Translations under genes and position numbers: made by a program | From: Butyrivibrio sp. INlla14 | GTDB lineage: Bacteria > Bacillota > Clostridia > Lachnospirales > Lachnospiraceae | NCBI RefSeq assembly: GCF_900102515.1 | Contig: NZ_FMVS01000026.1 | Coordinates: 1-63,064 of the forward strand | DNA length: 63,064 nucleotides | Direction: 5' to 3' | The notes under the pieces: generated by a model | The model's database searches: none | What the model was told of the DNA's origin: nothing | Seen by the model: the letters and a program-made list of their open reading frames with translations, nothing else | Shown: positions 38,559 through 48,160 of the stretch, one piece after another | Layout: every line of letters begins with the position of its first letter | How positions within the stretch are numbered: the first letter of the stretch is position 1

Positions 38559-38893
38559 AACTAACTTCTACATGCGCATTGACATCATATTCTGTTGTGC
38601 GTGTTCATCATCACATTCCTCTTTTACAAAGTACATGCGATTCTTCCGAAAGCATAGATTTGCGTGTTTTTCCCCACTCAAGACGCTGCTCAAAATGCCT
38701 TTAGCAGGAAAAGCAGCGATAAACTCTTAATTTGTTGTGAATAATCCCTCCCTACACAGGCGAAAAAGATTTCTATGAATATCGCTCGCGCTTGTGGCCA
38801 GGAGCGGAGGGAGGATGAGATGTAGTGGAGGGTGACAGGCGATGGAGCGGATGGAGGAACATTGAGAATGCGTGCGCACTGAGGGCTCTTTTG

Positions 38894-38902
38894 TGCTATA
38901 AT
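38894..38902 (+). promoter_or_regulatory. extended -10 promoter of the DUF5717 operon
   Basis: TGC-TATAAT (38894-38902) is a perfect extended -10 element, 33 bp before the start codon. No -35 is visible. Confidence 0.55.
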
Positions 38903-38935
38903 ATCTAGTATATATGTTTTGCTTTGGGGTGTATT

Positions 38936-41900
38936 GTGAGAGAGATAGTTGATCAGCTGCTTAAAGGGAAAAATAGCTACTACGAGAGAAATCTTGATTT
39001 CTCTACTTCCCGTGTGGAAATTTCACTTAGCGCAGGGGAAGTTGTGGAAGGGTCATTCACTATTTTTGGCCCTGAGGACAGACTCCTTGTAGGGGAAGTC
39101 TCCTCCACTGACATGAGAATGCAGGTCATCACTAGGGATTTCTCTGGAACACCATATGAAGTATCTTATAGATTCAATGCAGAAGGCCTTGGTAAGGGCG
39201 ACGTTCTCCAGGGGGACTTCCGCATTATTTCAAATCAGGGAGAATACTTTCTCCCCTTCGTAGTCACTGTCAAGCTTGATCATATCGCATCAAGTCTTGG
39301 TGACATCAAGAATTTGTTTCATTTTGCAAATCTGGCCAAGACTGACTGGAGAGAGGCTGTAGACCTCTTTTATTCTGGTGAGTTTATTTCTATATTCAGC
39401 GGCAATGACGATAGCTACGAGAGCCTTTACAGGGGCCTTAGCGCAATTCCCGGCAATGAGCAGAACGTCGAGGAATTTCTTATTGCCATCAACAAGAAAC
39501 AGCCCATGTCCTTTATCCTGGATGAGAAGGAAGAGACACTTGAATATACCAGTACCTTACGTGAAATACCAGTTTCTATCACGAGAAGCGGATGGGGCTA
39601 TTCTGAGCTTTCAGTCAATATCGACGGAGACTTCATCGTCCCGGAAAAAGAAAAACTTAAAGATGACGACTTTACCGGCTCAATTTGTCACACCAAGTTA
39701 AAGCTCAAAGTGGATAAACTCCACAGAGGTAATAATTTTGCCATGGTAACCTATGAGAACGCCTTCACCAAGGTTTCCCTCCCGGTTACTGTTTCTGTTA
39801 ACGTAGACGACAGACTTCCAACTACCAGTTACCAGGAAAAGAAAAAGCTTTTGGTTGAACTTGTTAAGGCCTACGAGAGCTTTAGCTGCAAAAAGATAAA
39901 TCCAAGGGCCTGGCTCTCAGAGACTGGCAAGGTCATTACCAAGATGAATGCCCTTGATGAAAAAGATCTTGAATTTAGGTTGTACACAGCCCATTACTAT
40001 ATAACTGCCGGAAGAGTCAACGAAGGCAAGTGGATATTGGATCAGGCGGCAAGAGAAGTTGAGGAAGCGCCTGGAGATACACTTTATAGCTATTATCTGT
40101 ATCTTTCTACTCTATGCAGTAGAGAGGACAGCTTTGTCAACGACATATCAGAGAGACTTGAGGGTATCTTTAGGAGAAATCCTGATAACTGGCGCATTGC
40201 CTGGCTTATACAGTATGTTTCTGATGAATACAGCGCTTCAAGCCCCAGGAAATGGATGATGCTGGAAGAGCAGTTTTCCTATGGCTGCAGGAGCCCAATC
40301 CTGTACCTGGAGGCGGTCAATCTTTTAAACGAGTCTCCATCTATCCTGACTCGCCTTGATGAGTTTGAACTCTACATTTTAGAGTACGGAGCTAAAAAGG
40401 AAGTGATCAGCCTTAATCTTATTGACCAGATCATTTATCAGGCAGTGAGAGTCAGAAATTACAACGACAAGCTCTTTAAGATCCTAAAGGTCTGCTACAT
40501 GATAAAGGGCGGGGATGAGATTTTAGAGGCAATTGTAGCTCTTTTGATAAAGGGCGGTCGTACCGACAAGGGAGCCTTTGAGTGGTATGCCAAGGGCGTA
40601 GAGAGTCAGCTTCGTATAACAAGACTCTATGAGTACTACATGATGTCCATTTATACTGATGAGAACGGCCTTCTTCCCTGCGAGATCAACAGGATGGTAC
40701 TTATGTACTTCTCCTACCAGAGTGACCTTGACTATGACAAGAATGCTATTCTCTACAGATACATCCATGAGAACAGGGAAGAGTATCCTGAACTCTACGA
40801 TTCCTACAAGCCCCAGATTGAGAAGTATCTCATGGCTCAGCTTGATAAGGGCAGGATAAATAGGGATCTTGGCTACCTATACAAGAATCTTTTGACCAAG
40901 CAGATGGTGGATGCGGCCAACGCGTCCAAGGTTCTTAGCGTGCTGTACACTTCAGAGATCAGGACCACAGACAAAAGAGTCTGCACAGTAGTTGTAGTTT
41001 ATGACAAGTGTGAAAGAGAAATGAAGTATCCGCTTACAGACGGATGCGCTTACGTGCCACTTTATGGCAGCGATTACTGCGTATTTTTGGCAGATAGGGA
41101 CGACAACAGATATGCTACTTCTGTTCCTTACAGTAACATTAAGATGATGCTTCCGGGAAAACTTGCGGCCTATGCGATTCCTTACATTCAAAAGGGCAAG
41201 GAGAATCTGGATCTTTTCCTGTGCGACCTTGGCAAGAATGCCTATAGTATCACCATGGATAATGTTGGCAGATACAGAGACCTGGCGTCTTCTGAACTTG
41301 TAAGGGAGAAGTGTAGAAACGAAATCAGAAATAATCTGATCAGATTTTATTATGACAATGATTTTACAAGGCAGCTAACAGAGTACCTTATGGACGTGGA
41401 TCCAGCCAGACTTTCTAGAAAAGAGAGAGCTGAGATACTAGAGCTTGTTGTAATGGCAGGGCTTTACGATAAGGCCCTTGACTGGGTAAAGACCTATGGA
41501 ACTTTTGGAGTTGATCCAAAGACAATCCTGCGCCTCTGCGGCAGGATGATAGACAGGCAGCAGTATCAGGCTGCGCCCATGGAAATTGAGATAGCCTACT
41601 TTGCTTTTTCAAATGGCAAATATGATGAGCAGCTTTTGGGATACCTTGTCAAATATTTCGAGGGAACTCTCAAGGAGCAGAGAAATGTGTGGAAGGCAGC
41701 GGAGTCTTTTGGCCTTGATACCTACGTTCTCTGCGAGAGAATGTTGATACAGATGCTCTATACTGGCTCTTATGTAGGGGAAAAGATAGAAATCTTCAGA
41801 CAGTATGTAAAGAGCGGAGCCAACACTGATATTGAGGTGGCTTTCCTTACTCAGAGCGCCTATGACAGCTTTGTCCATGGCAAGATAGCTGACAGATTTA

Positions 41901-42523
41901 TCTTTGAGGAAATTGAGAAGTTAGCTCTTGACCATGTACCTCTTCAGGATGTGTGCAAGCTTGCATATCTTAGATACTATGCTACAGAAAAGAGCACGGA
42001 TGAGGAGATAAATGAAGATGTTGCCAGGGAGTTCCTCAGGTACCTCATGGAAAAGGATATTCATTTCCCCTTCTACAAGGAGTTTGAAGACCTTTGCCCT
42101 GACATGGTGCAATTTAACGACAAGACAATGCTAGAGCACAGAACAAGGCCCGGCACTCACTGCGTTATCCACTATAGGATTGATTCAGATTCAGAGACTG
42201 AGTATCAGACCCGCTCTATGCGAGAGATGTTTGATGGAATATATGTTATAAGCTTTGTGCTTTTCTTTGGTGAAAAGCTTCAGTACTACATTACTGAAGA
42301 GGGCAAAGATGGCACTGAGACAGCCACTGGAAGCGGAACAATTTCAAAGAGCGATATAGTCAAGAATATTGCCGGTGGCAGATATGGAATGATAAACGAT
42401 ATCATGATCGGAGAGACGCTTCAGGACTACGAAACAGTTGACAGGCTCCTTTCGGAGTACTATCACAAAAAGAACATCTGTAACATGATTTTTACAGGTT
42501 ATGAGAACAACACAGAAGGATAA
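38936..42523 (+). CDS. giant DUF5717-like protein, first gene of a four-gene unknown operon
   Basis: About 1196 residues, no signal peptide or membrane segment. The N-terminal ~300 residues are beta-rich with two similar sandwich-like modules (RVEISLSAGEVVEGSFTIF and ITRSGWGYSELSVNID). The remaining 900 residues are mostly helical and TPR-like (FRLYTAHYYITAGRVNEGKWILDQAAREVEE), ending in a beta-rich segment with HYRIDSDSE. From memory this matches the Lachnospiraceae DUF5717 family, of unknown function. The start is taken at GTG 38936 with GGGG 6 nt upstream; TTG 38924 is the longer alternative. Eight bases separate it from the Hsp70-like gene. Function unknown; a scaffold role is inferred from size and repeats. 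Confidence 0.82.
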   Translation: MREIVDQLLKGKNSYYERNLDFSTSRVEISLSAGEVVEGSFTIFGPEDRLLVGEVSSTDMRMQVITRDFSGTPYEVSYRFNAEGLGKGDVLQGDFRIISNQGEYFLPFVVTVKLDHIASSLGDIKNLFHFANLAKTDWREAVDLFYSGEFISIFSGNDDSYESLYRGLSAIPGNEQNVEEFLIAINKKQPMSFILDEKEETLEYTSTLREIPVSITRSGWGYSELSVNIDGDFIVPEKEKLKDDDFTGSICHTKLKLKVDKLHRGNNFAMVTYENAFTKVSLPVTVSVNVDDRLPTTSYQEKKKLLVELVKAYESFSCKKINPRAWLSETGKVITKMNALDEKDLEFRLYTAHYYITAGRVNEGKWILDQAAREVEEAPGDTLYSYYLYLSTLCSREDSFVNDISERLEGIFRRNPDNWRIAWLIQYVSDEYSASSPRKWMMLEEQFSYGCRSPILYLEAVNLLNESPSILTRLDEFELYILEYGAKKEVISLNLIDQIIYQAVRVRNYNDKLFKILKVCYMIKGGDEILEAIVALLIKGGRTDKGAFEWYAKGVESQLRITRLYEYYMMSIYTDENGLLPCEINRMVLMYFSYQSDLDYDKNAILYRYIHENREEYPELYDSYKPQIEKYLMAQLDKGRINRDLGYLYKNLLTKQMVDAANASKVLSVLYTSEIRTTDKRVCTVVVVYDKCEREMKYPLTDGCAYVPLYGSDYCVFLADRDDNRYATSVPYSNIKMMLPGKLAAYAIPYIQKGKENLDLFLCDLGKNAYSITMDNVGRYRDLASSELVREKCRNEIRNNLIRFYYDNDFTRQLTEYLMDVDPARLSRKERAEILELVVMAGLYDKALDWVKTYGTFGVDPKTILRLCGRMIDRQQYQAAPMEIEIAYFAFSNGKYDEQLLGYLVKYFEGTLKEQRNVWKAAESFGLDTYVLCERMLIQMLYTGSYVGEKIEIFRQYVKSGANTDIEVAFLTQSAYDSFVHGKIADRFIFEEIEKLALDHVPLQDVCKLAYLRYYATEKSTDEEINEDVAREFLRYLMEKDIHFPFYKEFEDLCPDMVQFNDKTMLEHRTRPGTHCVIHYRIDSDSETEYQTRSMREMFDGIYVISFVLFFGEKLQYYITEEGKDGTETATGSGTISKSDIVKNIAGGRYGMINDIMIGETLQDYETVDRLLSEYYHKKNICNMIFTGYENNTEG

Positions 42524-42531
42524 GGAATAAG

Positions 42532-43833
42532 ATGCTTTTTGGTAACTCAGATGAAAAACGCTTTGTACTGGGCTATGACCTGGGAGATAAAGTGTCACAG
42601 ATAAGCTTTTTAGCTTCTGATGCGGATATGCCCGAGACACTCTCAGTACTGGCGGGAGCTGAACTTTATAATATTCCAACAGTCCTTTGCAAAAGAAAGG
42701 ATGCAAACCAGTGGTATTACGGCAAGGAGGCTCTTCGTCAGATTGATGAAGGGAAGGCTGATGCTGTCTGCAACCTGGTTTCTGCTGCAAGGGAAGGGAA
42801 GGCTGTGATGGTTGGGGATTCTGAGTATGATCCCATAGCTCTTTTGACCTTATTTGTAAAAAGAAGTTTATCTCTTCTATCGATGGAGCTTGCCCTTGAA
42901 AAGGTGGAAGCTATTATGTTTACCACAAAGAGTCTGGACCACAGAATGGTTCAGGTGCTCAATGCAGTTACGGCTTCTCTGGAGCTTAAGACCACGAATA
43001 TCTTTTACCAGAGCCACGAGGAGAGCTTTTACAATTACATGCTCTATCAGCCTGAAGAGCTGATGCACCATGAGATCATCGCTTGCGACTATGATCTTGA
43101 GACTTTGCATGTGTATGATATGAATTTGAATCCCAACACTACGCCTATTGTGGCCACTATTACTCCTTCAAGCTACGATGCGCTCAGGGTTGGGAGCGAT
43201 GGATTTCCCAAGGATGCAGCTCTTTTCCACAAGACCTGCGAGAGGCTTGACGATGAGTTCCTTAATATAATGCAAAAGATATGTGGGGAAAAGATTGTAT
43301 CTACGGTATTCCTTTTGGGGGATGGCTTCAAGGAAAAATGGCCAAAGAGATCTCTTGAGTTTCTCTGCAGGACCAGGAGAGTCTTTCAGGGTAATAACCT
43401 CTTTAGTAAAGGGGCCACAATCGCAGCAAGGGAGAGAATCCGTCCCAGTGAGGATGCACAGAAATATGTATTTCTCGGAGAGGATAAATTAAAGTCAAAT
43501 ATTGGCATTAATCTTTTAAAGTGTGGGAAAGAGGCCTACCATGCCATTTTGGATGCGGGCATCAACTGGTATGAGGCTCAGGCCCAGCTTGATATTTATG
43601 TTGACCAGACGGGAGTCCTGGATTTTCAGATAACACCACTTACAGGGGGCAAGCCCAGGACAATCCAGCTATATCTTGAGGACCTGGAAAAGAGACCTCG
43701 GGGAACCACAAGGCTTCAGGTTAATATGACTATGAATGCAGTGGATGAAGTTTATATAAGAGTTCAGGACCTTGGTTTTGGGGAAATCTTCCCAGCCACC
43801 AATCAGGTCTGGGAGCAGGTTATAGATTTGTAG
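42532..43833 (+). CDS. degenerate Hsp70/actin-like protein (DUF5716-like)
   Basis: 433 residues. Motifs fit the actin/Hsp70 ATPase fold in order: phosphate 1 (FVLGYDLGDKVSQISF, about 12-27), connect 1 region, phosphate 2 (IIACDYDLETLHVYDM, about 182-197), adenosine motif (STVFLLGDGFKEKWPKRSL, about 256-275) and FSKGATIAARER. Several canonical Gly and Thr residues are replaced, so ATP binding may be weak. The C-terminal ~120 residues are beta-rich like an Hsp70 substrate domain (DLEKRPRGTTRLQVNM). AAGGAATAAG stands before the ATG. It is likely to act with the giant protein encoded immediately upstream; function unknown. Confidence 0.8.
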   Translation: MLFGNSDEKRFVLGYDLGDKVSQISFLASDADMPETLSVLAGAELYNIPTVLCKRKDANQWYYGKEALRQIDEGKADAVCNLVSAAREGKAVMVGDSEYDPIALLTLFVKRSLSLLSMELALEKVEAIMFTTKSLDHRMVQVLNAVTASLELKTTNIFYQSHEESFYNYMLYQPEELMHHEIIACDYDLETLHVYDMNLNPNTTPIVATITPSSYDALRVGSDGFPKDAALFHKTCERLDDEFLNIMQKICGEKIVSTVFLLGDGFKEKWPKRSLEFLCRTRRVFQGNNLFSKGATIAARERIRPSEDAQKYVFLGEDKLKSNIGINLLKCGKEAYHAILDAGINWYEAQAQLDIYVDQTGVLDFQITPLTGGKPRTIQLYLEDLEKRPRGTTRLQVNMTMNAVDEVYIRVQDLGFGEIFPATNQVWEQVIDL

Positions 43834-43893
43834 AATTGCTAAATTGCCAGGTTATTGTGCAATTTTTTCAATATTTTAGTAACAGGAGTTTGT

Positions 43894-44742
43894 ATGGGTA
43901 GACCGATTCTATGCGTAGGAACCTACGGTAAAAATCCATATCATATTGATAAACTTGGCCGCAATGTGTATTGCATCGAGGAGCTGTGTTATCTTTTTGT
44001 CCAGAACGCTTTTCTTTTGGATGAGGAGAGCTTTGGCGATGAGCTTTTTGATTGGATTGCCACTGAGTGCAGCCTCGACAGACTTGCAGATGACCTTAGG
44101 AAGATGCGGGCCAGGAAGTGCTCTGTGGCTGCTCTTGCAGGAACACTTCTTGATTATGTGGGCTATAACACCAAGGCAGAGATAGACAAGGTAGAGGCAA
44201 TCCTTAGGGAAAATGCGGGAATGGACGATTATCAAAAGCGCCTTTCAAGGGCAGACTTTCTGATGAGAAATGGCCGCTATAGCATGGCTTTTAAGGAATA
44301 TGAATATCTTTTGAACAATGATCAGGATATAGATAAAAAGCTCCGTGCCCGTATAGAGCACAATGAGGGAGTTATGTATGCAAGGCTCTTTTTGTTTGAG
44401 AGAGCTGAGAAGATGTTCATGCAGGCCTACGAGCATGGTAGAGACCACGAGTCCTATATCCAGTATCTGGCTGCTGTCAGAATGAGGCTGAGCAGCAAGG
44501 ACTATGTGGCATTTATAGCCGACAATGAGGATGCCTATGAGGCTTCTCTTGAACTTGAAAAGCGCATGAACGAAGCTGAGGATCATTACAGCGCAAGCGA
44601 TGAGAAACATGCTCTGGGAACAATTGCTGTTTACAAGGCTGAGGGCAAAATGCATGAGTATTATGAAAAGATTGGGGAAACAACTCAGGGCCTTAAGATA
44701 GAGTACAGGAACCTGATAAAGGATAAGATTGGAAGTAAATAA
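43894..44742 (+). CDS. TPR-like protein of the DUF5717 operon
   Basis: 282 residues. Residues about 1-110 are of unknown fold with a Gly/Asn-rich start (RPILCVGTYGKNPYHI). Residues about 120-230 show helical-hairpin repeats (DFLMRNGRYSMAFKEYEYLLN and MYARLFLFERAEKMFMQAYEHG) typical of TPRs, and the tail is helical. AGGAG lies 5 nt before ATG 43894; upstream in-frame ATG 43855 has none. It should mediate protein contacts within this operon's complex; that is inference. Confidence 0.8.
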   Translation: MGRPILCVGTYGKNPYHIDKLGRNVYCIEELCYLFVQNAFLLDEESFGDELFDWIATECSLDRLADDLRKMRARKCSVAALAGTLLDYVGYNTKAEIDKVEAILRENAGMDDYQKRLSRADFLMRNGRYSMAFKEYEYLLNNDQDIDKKLRARIEHNEGVMYARLFLFERAEKMFMQAYEHGRDHESYIQYLAAVRMRLSSKDYVAFIADNEDAYEASLELEKRMNEAEDHYSASDEKHALGTIAVYKAEGKMHEYYEKIGETTQGLKIEYRNLIKDKIGSK

Positions 44743-44787
44743 ACTGCGAATATGAGTATTGAGAAATAGTCATACATGGGGGATGAT

Positions 44788-45981
44788 ATGGGATTTCTTG
44801 AGGATATTTTCGGTAAAAGAAAAATCGATGAGAGGCAGATTCAGTCAGAGCTTGAAAACTGGAATGACATTGTTTACTCGAGAAAAGAGCTGGATATGGA
44901 TGATCCTGTTCAGCGAAGAGAGTATATAGGAAGCTGTCTTCAGCAGATGGAGGAGGCTGCAAGGGAACTTGATTCTCTTGAGTTTGAATACAATGATGTT
45001 ACCAGCCACTTAAGGGATATCGATGAGATAAATGCACTTCCGCCTGAGCAGCGGCTTGAAGTCAATGAGATAGCCCAAAAGCTCCTTGATTCCCAACAGC
45101 AGCAGGATAAATTCTCACGCCGCAAGAGCAAGATGACTGATGAAGAGTTTGAGCACATGGAGAGGCTTGCTTCGGAAGCGAGAGAAGGTGCCAAAAAGCT
45201 TGCGGATGCCGAGAATTATCAAAAGAAGATAAAAAATGATCTAAAACGCCTCGATGGTGAGCATGAGGCGTATCTATACAGAGAAGAAGAACTAATTAAT
45301 ACTGTGGATAACTGTAAGAAACTCATTATAACTGTGGCCGTTACATTGGGGCTTTGCATTATTTTTCTTTTGTTTTTGCAGTTTGCATTAGAGCTTAACG
45401 TGGTCTACGGCTACATGATTGCTGTTTTGCTTGCAGCAGTATCTGTGACTCTTCTATATTTCAATAGTACCAATTCTGTGGTTGAGCTTAAGACTGTTCG
45501 CAAGTCAATCTCAAGGCTTATCATGCTGCAGAATCAGGTAAAGATCCGCTATGTCAATAACACAAATCTGATAGATTATCTATGCCTTAAATACAGGGTT
45601 TCAAATGCCAAGGAACTTATCAGCATGTACGACCGCTATGTTCAGGAGGCCAAGGAGAGAGCAGAGTTTGAGGATTCCCAAAAGAGTCTTGATACCAATC
45701 AGAAGGACCTTATCTATATATTAAGGCATTTTAGGGTCAGAGATCCTGAAATCTGGATTCACCAGCCAGAAGCTCTTCTTGATCACAATGAAGAAGTTGA
45801 GATAAGGCACAGTCTGAATGTCAGGAGGCAGTCCCTTAGAAAGCGCATGGAATACAACAGGGATATCGTTGCAGGTAATGCCAAGTCAGAAATTGAGGAC
45901 ATGGCAAGACAGTATCCCGAGTATACTCAGGAAATTCTTGACATGGTATCCCGCTATGAGGAGAAGTATCCGGAGATGTGA
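44788..45981 (+). CDS. membrane coiled-coil protein of the DUF5717 operon
   Basis: 397 residues: long coiled coil in the first ~170 residues (EEAARELDSLEFEYNDVTSHLRDIDEINA and so on), two adjacent membrane helices (about 178-198 and 205-225), then a second charged helical region to the end. Both coiled coils would face the cytoplasm with a short hairpin in the membrane. GGGGG lies 5 nt before ATG 44788. Probably the membrane anchor of the four-gene system; family not recognised. Confidence 0.8.
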   Translation: MGFLEDIFGKRKIDERQIQSELENWNDIVYSRKELDMDDPVQRREYIGSCLQQMEEAARELDSLEFEYNDVTSHLRDIDEINALPPEQRLEVNEIAQKLLDSQQQQDKFSRRKSKMTDEEFEHMERLASEAREGAKKLADAENYQKKIKNDLKRLDGEHEAYLYREEELINTVDNCKKLIITVAVTLGLCIIFLLFLQFALELNVVYGYMIAVLLAAVSVTLLYFNSTNSVVELKTVRKSISRLIMLQNQVKIRYVNNTNLIDYLCLKYRVSNAKELISMYDRYVQEAKERAEFEDSQKSLDTNQKDLIYILRHFRVRDPEIWIHQPEALLDHNEEVEIRHSLNVRRQSLRKRMEYNRDIVAGNAKSEIEDMARQYPEYTQEILDMVSRYEEKYPEM

Positions 45982-46128
45982 CGATAACTAAAGCTTATAG
46001 GTTGATAAAAGTATAGGTGTATTCACAAGATGTCTTTTTTGTTCTATTATATGAACATGTTAAAGATAACGCAGAGCAATTCAGATATGCAGGTAGGATT
46101 GTTTCAGCGATTCGAGGAGGAAAAGTTT

Positions 46129-47052
46129 ATGAAAAAGAAATCATTCGCATCTTTAGTACTTGCAGCAACACTTGCTGTATCAGCTCTTACAGGTTGCGGC
46201 GCTTCTGCACCAGAGAGCACAACAGCTACAGAGAATAACGCTACAGAGACTGCTAATACAGAGGCAGCTCCAGCGCAGGATTCTGCAGACAAGACAATCA
46301 GAGTAGGCGCAACTGCAGTTCCGCACGCAGAGATTCTTGATAACGTTGTCAAGGAAGTTCTTGCAGAGGATGGCTGGACACTTGAGACTGTAGTATTTAC
46401 AGATTATGTACTTCCAAATACATCCCTTGAACAGGGCGAGCTTGATGCCAACTACTTCCAGACACTTGGTTACATGAACCAGCAGAACTCAGATGCAGGT
46501 CTTCACCTTGCAGCAGTTGCAGGCGTTCACATTGAGCCAATGGGCATCTATTCTCAGAAGTACACAGTACTTTCAGATATTCCTGATGGAGCCAAGATTG
46601 GTATCCCTAATGATCCTGATAACGCAGAGAGAGGAATTGATCTTCTTGTTTCAAAGGGACTTCTTGCTTCTAAGGGCGGATATGGCACAGAAGAGGGCTA
46701 CACAGAGGACTCTCTGACAAAAGATACAGAGGCAAACCCTCATGGATATGTTATCACTCCACTTGAGGCTGCACAGCTTACACTTGCACTTCCTGATCTT
46801 GATGCTGCTGCAATAAATGGTAACTATGCTCTTGAGGCAGGTCTTCCAGCCCAGTATCCAGCTATTGAGATTGAGACATTTGACGATGAGACAACAGTTA
46901 AGAGAACAAACTTCCTTGTTGTTAAGCAGGGATCAGAAGATTCAGAAAAGACAAAGGCTCTTGTAAAGGCGCTTCAGTCTGAGAAAGTTCAGAAGTATAT
47001 CGATGATACCTACAAGGGAGCTGTTATCACATCATTTATTGATGCACAGTAA
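46129..47052 (+). CDS. metQ: methionine ABC transporter substrate-binding lipoprotein MetQ (NlpA family)
   Basis: 307 residues. Signal peptide with lipobox LTGC at residues about 19-22, an acidic Thr/Glu-rich linker, then the NlpA/MetQ fold from TIRVGATAVPHAEIL to the end (NANYFQ-like ELDANYFQTLGYMN, IPNDPDNAERGIDLL, AINGNYALEAGL). It captures D/L-methionine outside the cell and delivers it to MetI. GAGGAGG is 8 nt before ATG 46129; a longer frame from 46030 lacks a ribosome site. It stands first, whereas metQ is usually last, and an intervening terminator separates it from metN-metI. Confidence 0.93.
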   Translation: MKKKSFASLVLAATLAVSALTGCGASAPESTTATENNATETANTEAAPAQDSADKTIRVGATAVPHAEILDNVVKEVLAEDGWTLETVVFTDYVLPNTSLEQGELDANYFQTLGYMNQQNSDAGLHLAAVAGVHIEPMGIYSQKYTVLSDIPDGAKIGIPNDPDNAERGIDLLVSKGLLASKGGYGTEEGYTEDSLTKDTEANPHGYVITPLEAAQLTLALPDLDAAAINGNYALEAGLPAQYPAIEIETFDDETTVKRTNFLVVKQGSEDSEKTKALVKALQSEKVQKYIDDTYKGAVITSFIDAQ

Positions 47053-47104
47053 AATAGTAATAAAATTAGCCGAGTAAGTCATAAAAATCATCCTACCAAT
47101 GAAG

Positions 47105-47135
47105 AGGTGCGCTGCGAGTTTGCGGCGCATCTTTT
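47105..47135 (+). terminator. partial terminator between metQ and metN
   Basis: An 11-bp stem AGGTGCGCTGC/GCGGCGCATCT with G-T pairs, then TTTTC. It probably makes metQ mRNA more abundant than metNI. Confidence 0.8.
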
Positions 47136-47188
47136 CTTATGATATACTTTTTCGGACAGTGTGAAACATTATATAGAAAGACAAGAAT

Positions 47189-48160
47189 ATGATACAGATT
47201 AAAAATGTTAAAAAGTCCTTCAAGAATACAGAGGTTCTTAAGGATATCTCTATTGAAATTGAAAAAGGTGAGATCTTTGGAATTATCGGTCAGTCAGGAG
47301 CAGGTAAATCTACCCTTCTTCGCTGCGTAAATGGCCTTGAGTCCTATGATGATGGACAGATCCTTGTAGAGGGACAGAAAGTGGATATCAAGGACAAACA
47401 GAGCCTTAGACTCCTGCAGAAGAGAATGGGCATGATCTTCCAGGGATTTAACCTGTTAGAGAGACTTGACGTATATCAGAACGTAGCTCTTCCTATGAAA
47501 TTCTGGGGTATCAATCCTAGGTCTGCGGAATCTAAGGAAAAGATATTAAAACTCCTTAAGCTTGTAGGCCTTGAGAATAAGGTTCATGCCAAGCCAAGAG
47601 AGTTATCAGGCGGACAGAAGCAGCGTGTAGCTATTGCAAGAGCGCTGGTCCTTGATCCTGAATTTTTGCTATGCGATGAGGCAACAAGTGCCCTTGATCC
47701 AGAGATTACAAGGGAAATACTAGCTCTTTTGCAGAAGATTAATAAAGAACTTGGAATTACCATCGTGGTTGTTACTCATCAGATGGAGGTTGTTAAGCAG
47801 ATCTGTCAGAGAGTGGCCTTTTTATCTGGCGGAAGAGTTCTTGCAGTTGGAAGACCTGAGAAACTCTTTATCTGGCCTGAGGAGAGAGAAATCAGAGACT
47901 TCCTCAGAGAGGAAAGTGATAAGCTTCCTACAAATGGAGTCAATCTTAAGCTCTTTTTCTTTGGAGAGGGCAATCAGAGGCCTATAGTTACACAGATGGC
48001 TCAGGAACTCCATACAGACTTTAACATCTGCTGGGCCAAGCTCGAGGACTTCCGTGAGGACGTTTATGGTAGCCTTGTCCTTAATATGGAGGAAAAAGAT
48101 CTTGAGAGGGCCTGTGCTTTCCTTGATTCCAAGAATGTTACATGGGAGGTAGTTCGCTAA
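47189..48160 (+). CDS. metN: methionine ABC transporter ATP-binding protein MetN
   Basis: 323 residues. ATPase with Walker A GQSGAGKST, signature ELSGGQKQRVAIARAL, Walker B FLLCDEATSALDPE and the H-loop VTHQME. Residues about 245-320 form the C-terminal NIL/ACT-like domain that in MetN binds cytoplasmic methionine and inhibits transport. It energises methionine import through MetI. The stop overlaps metI (TAATG). Confidence 0.95.
   Translation: MIQIKNVKKSFKNTEVLKDISIEIEKGEIFGIIGQSGAGKSTLLRCVNGLESYDDGQILVEGQKVDIKDKQSLRLLQKRMGMIFQGFNLLERLDVYQNVALPMKFWGINPRSAESKEKILKLLKLVGLENKVHAKPRELSGGQKQRVAIARALVLDPEFLLCDEATSALDPEITREILALLQKINKELGITIVVVTHQMEVVKQICQRVAFLSGGRVLAVGRPEKLFIWPEEREIRDFLREESDKLPTNGVNLKLFFFGEGNQRPIVTQMAQELHTDFNICWAKLEDFREDVYGSLVLNMEEKDLERACAFLDSKNVTWEVVR

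Noticed and set aside
38142..38730. Several short open frames in the gap before the DUF5717 operon
   Set aside because: They overlap each other and tandem repeats, lack ribosome sites and have no recognisable protein pattern.
43832..43870. Third copy of the conserved hairpin element
   Set aside because: GAATTGC and GCAATTT could pair, but the GARA/GGA internal loop, inner stem and GTATATCATA tail are absent.
45982..46128. SAM riboswitch (S-box) before metQ
   Set aside because: The conserved S-box core sequences are absent; only a short TGTTC/GAACA inverted repeat is visible.
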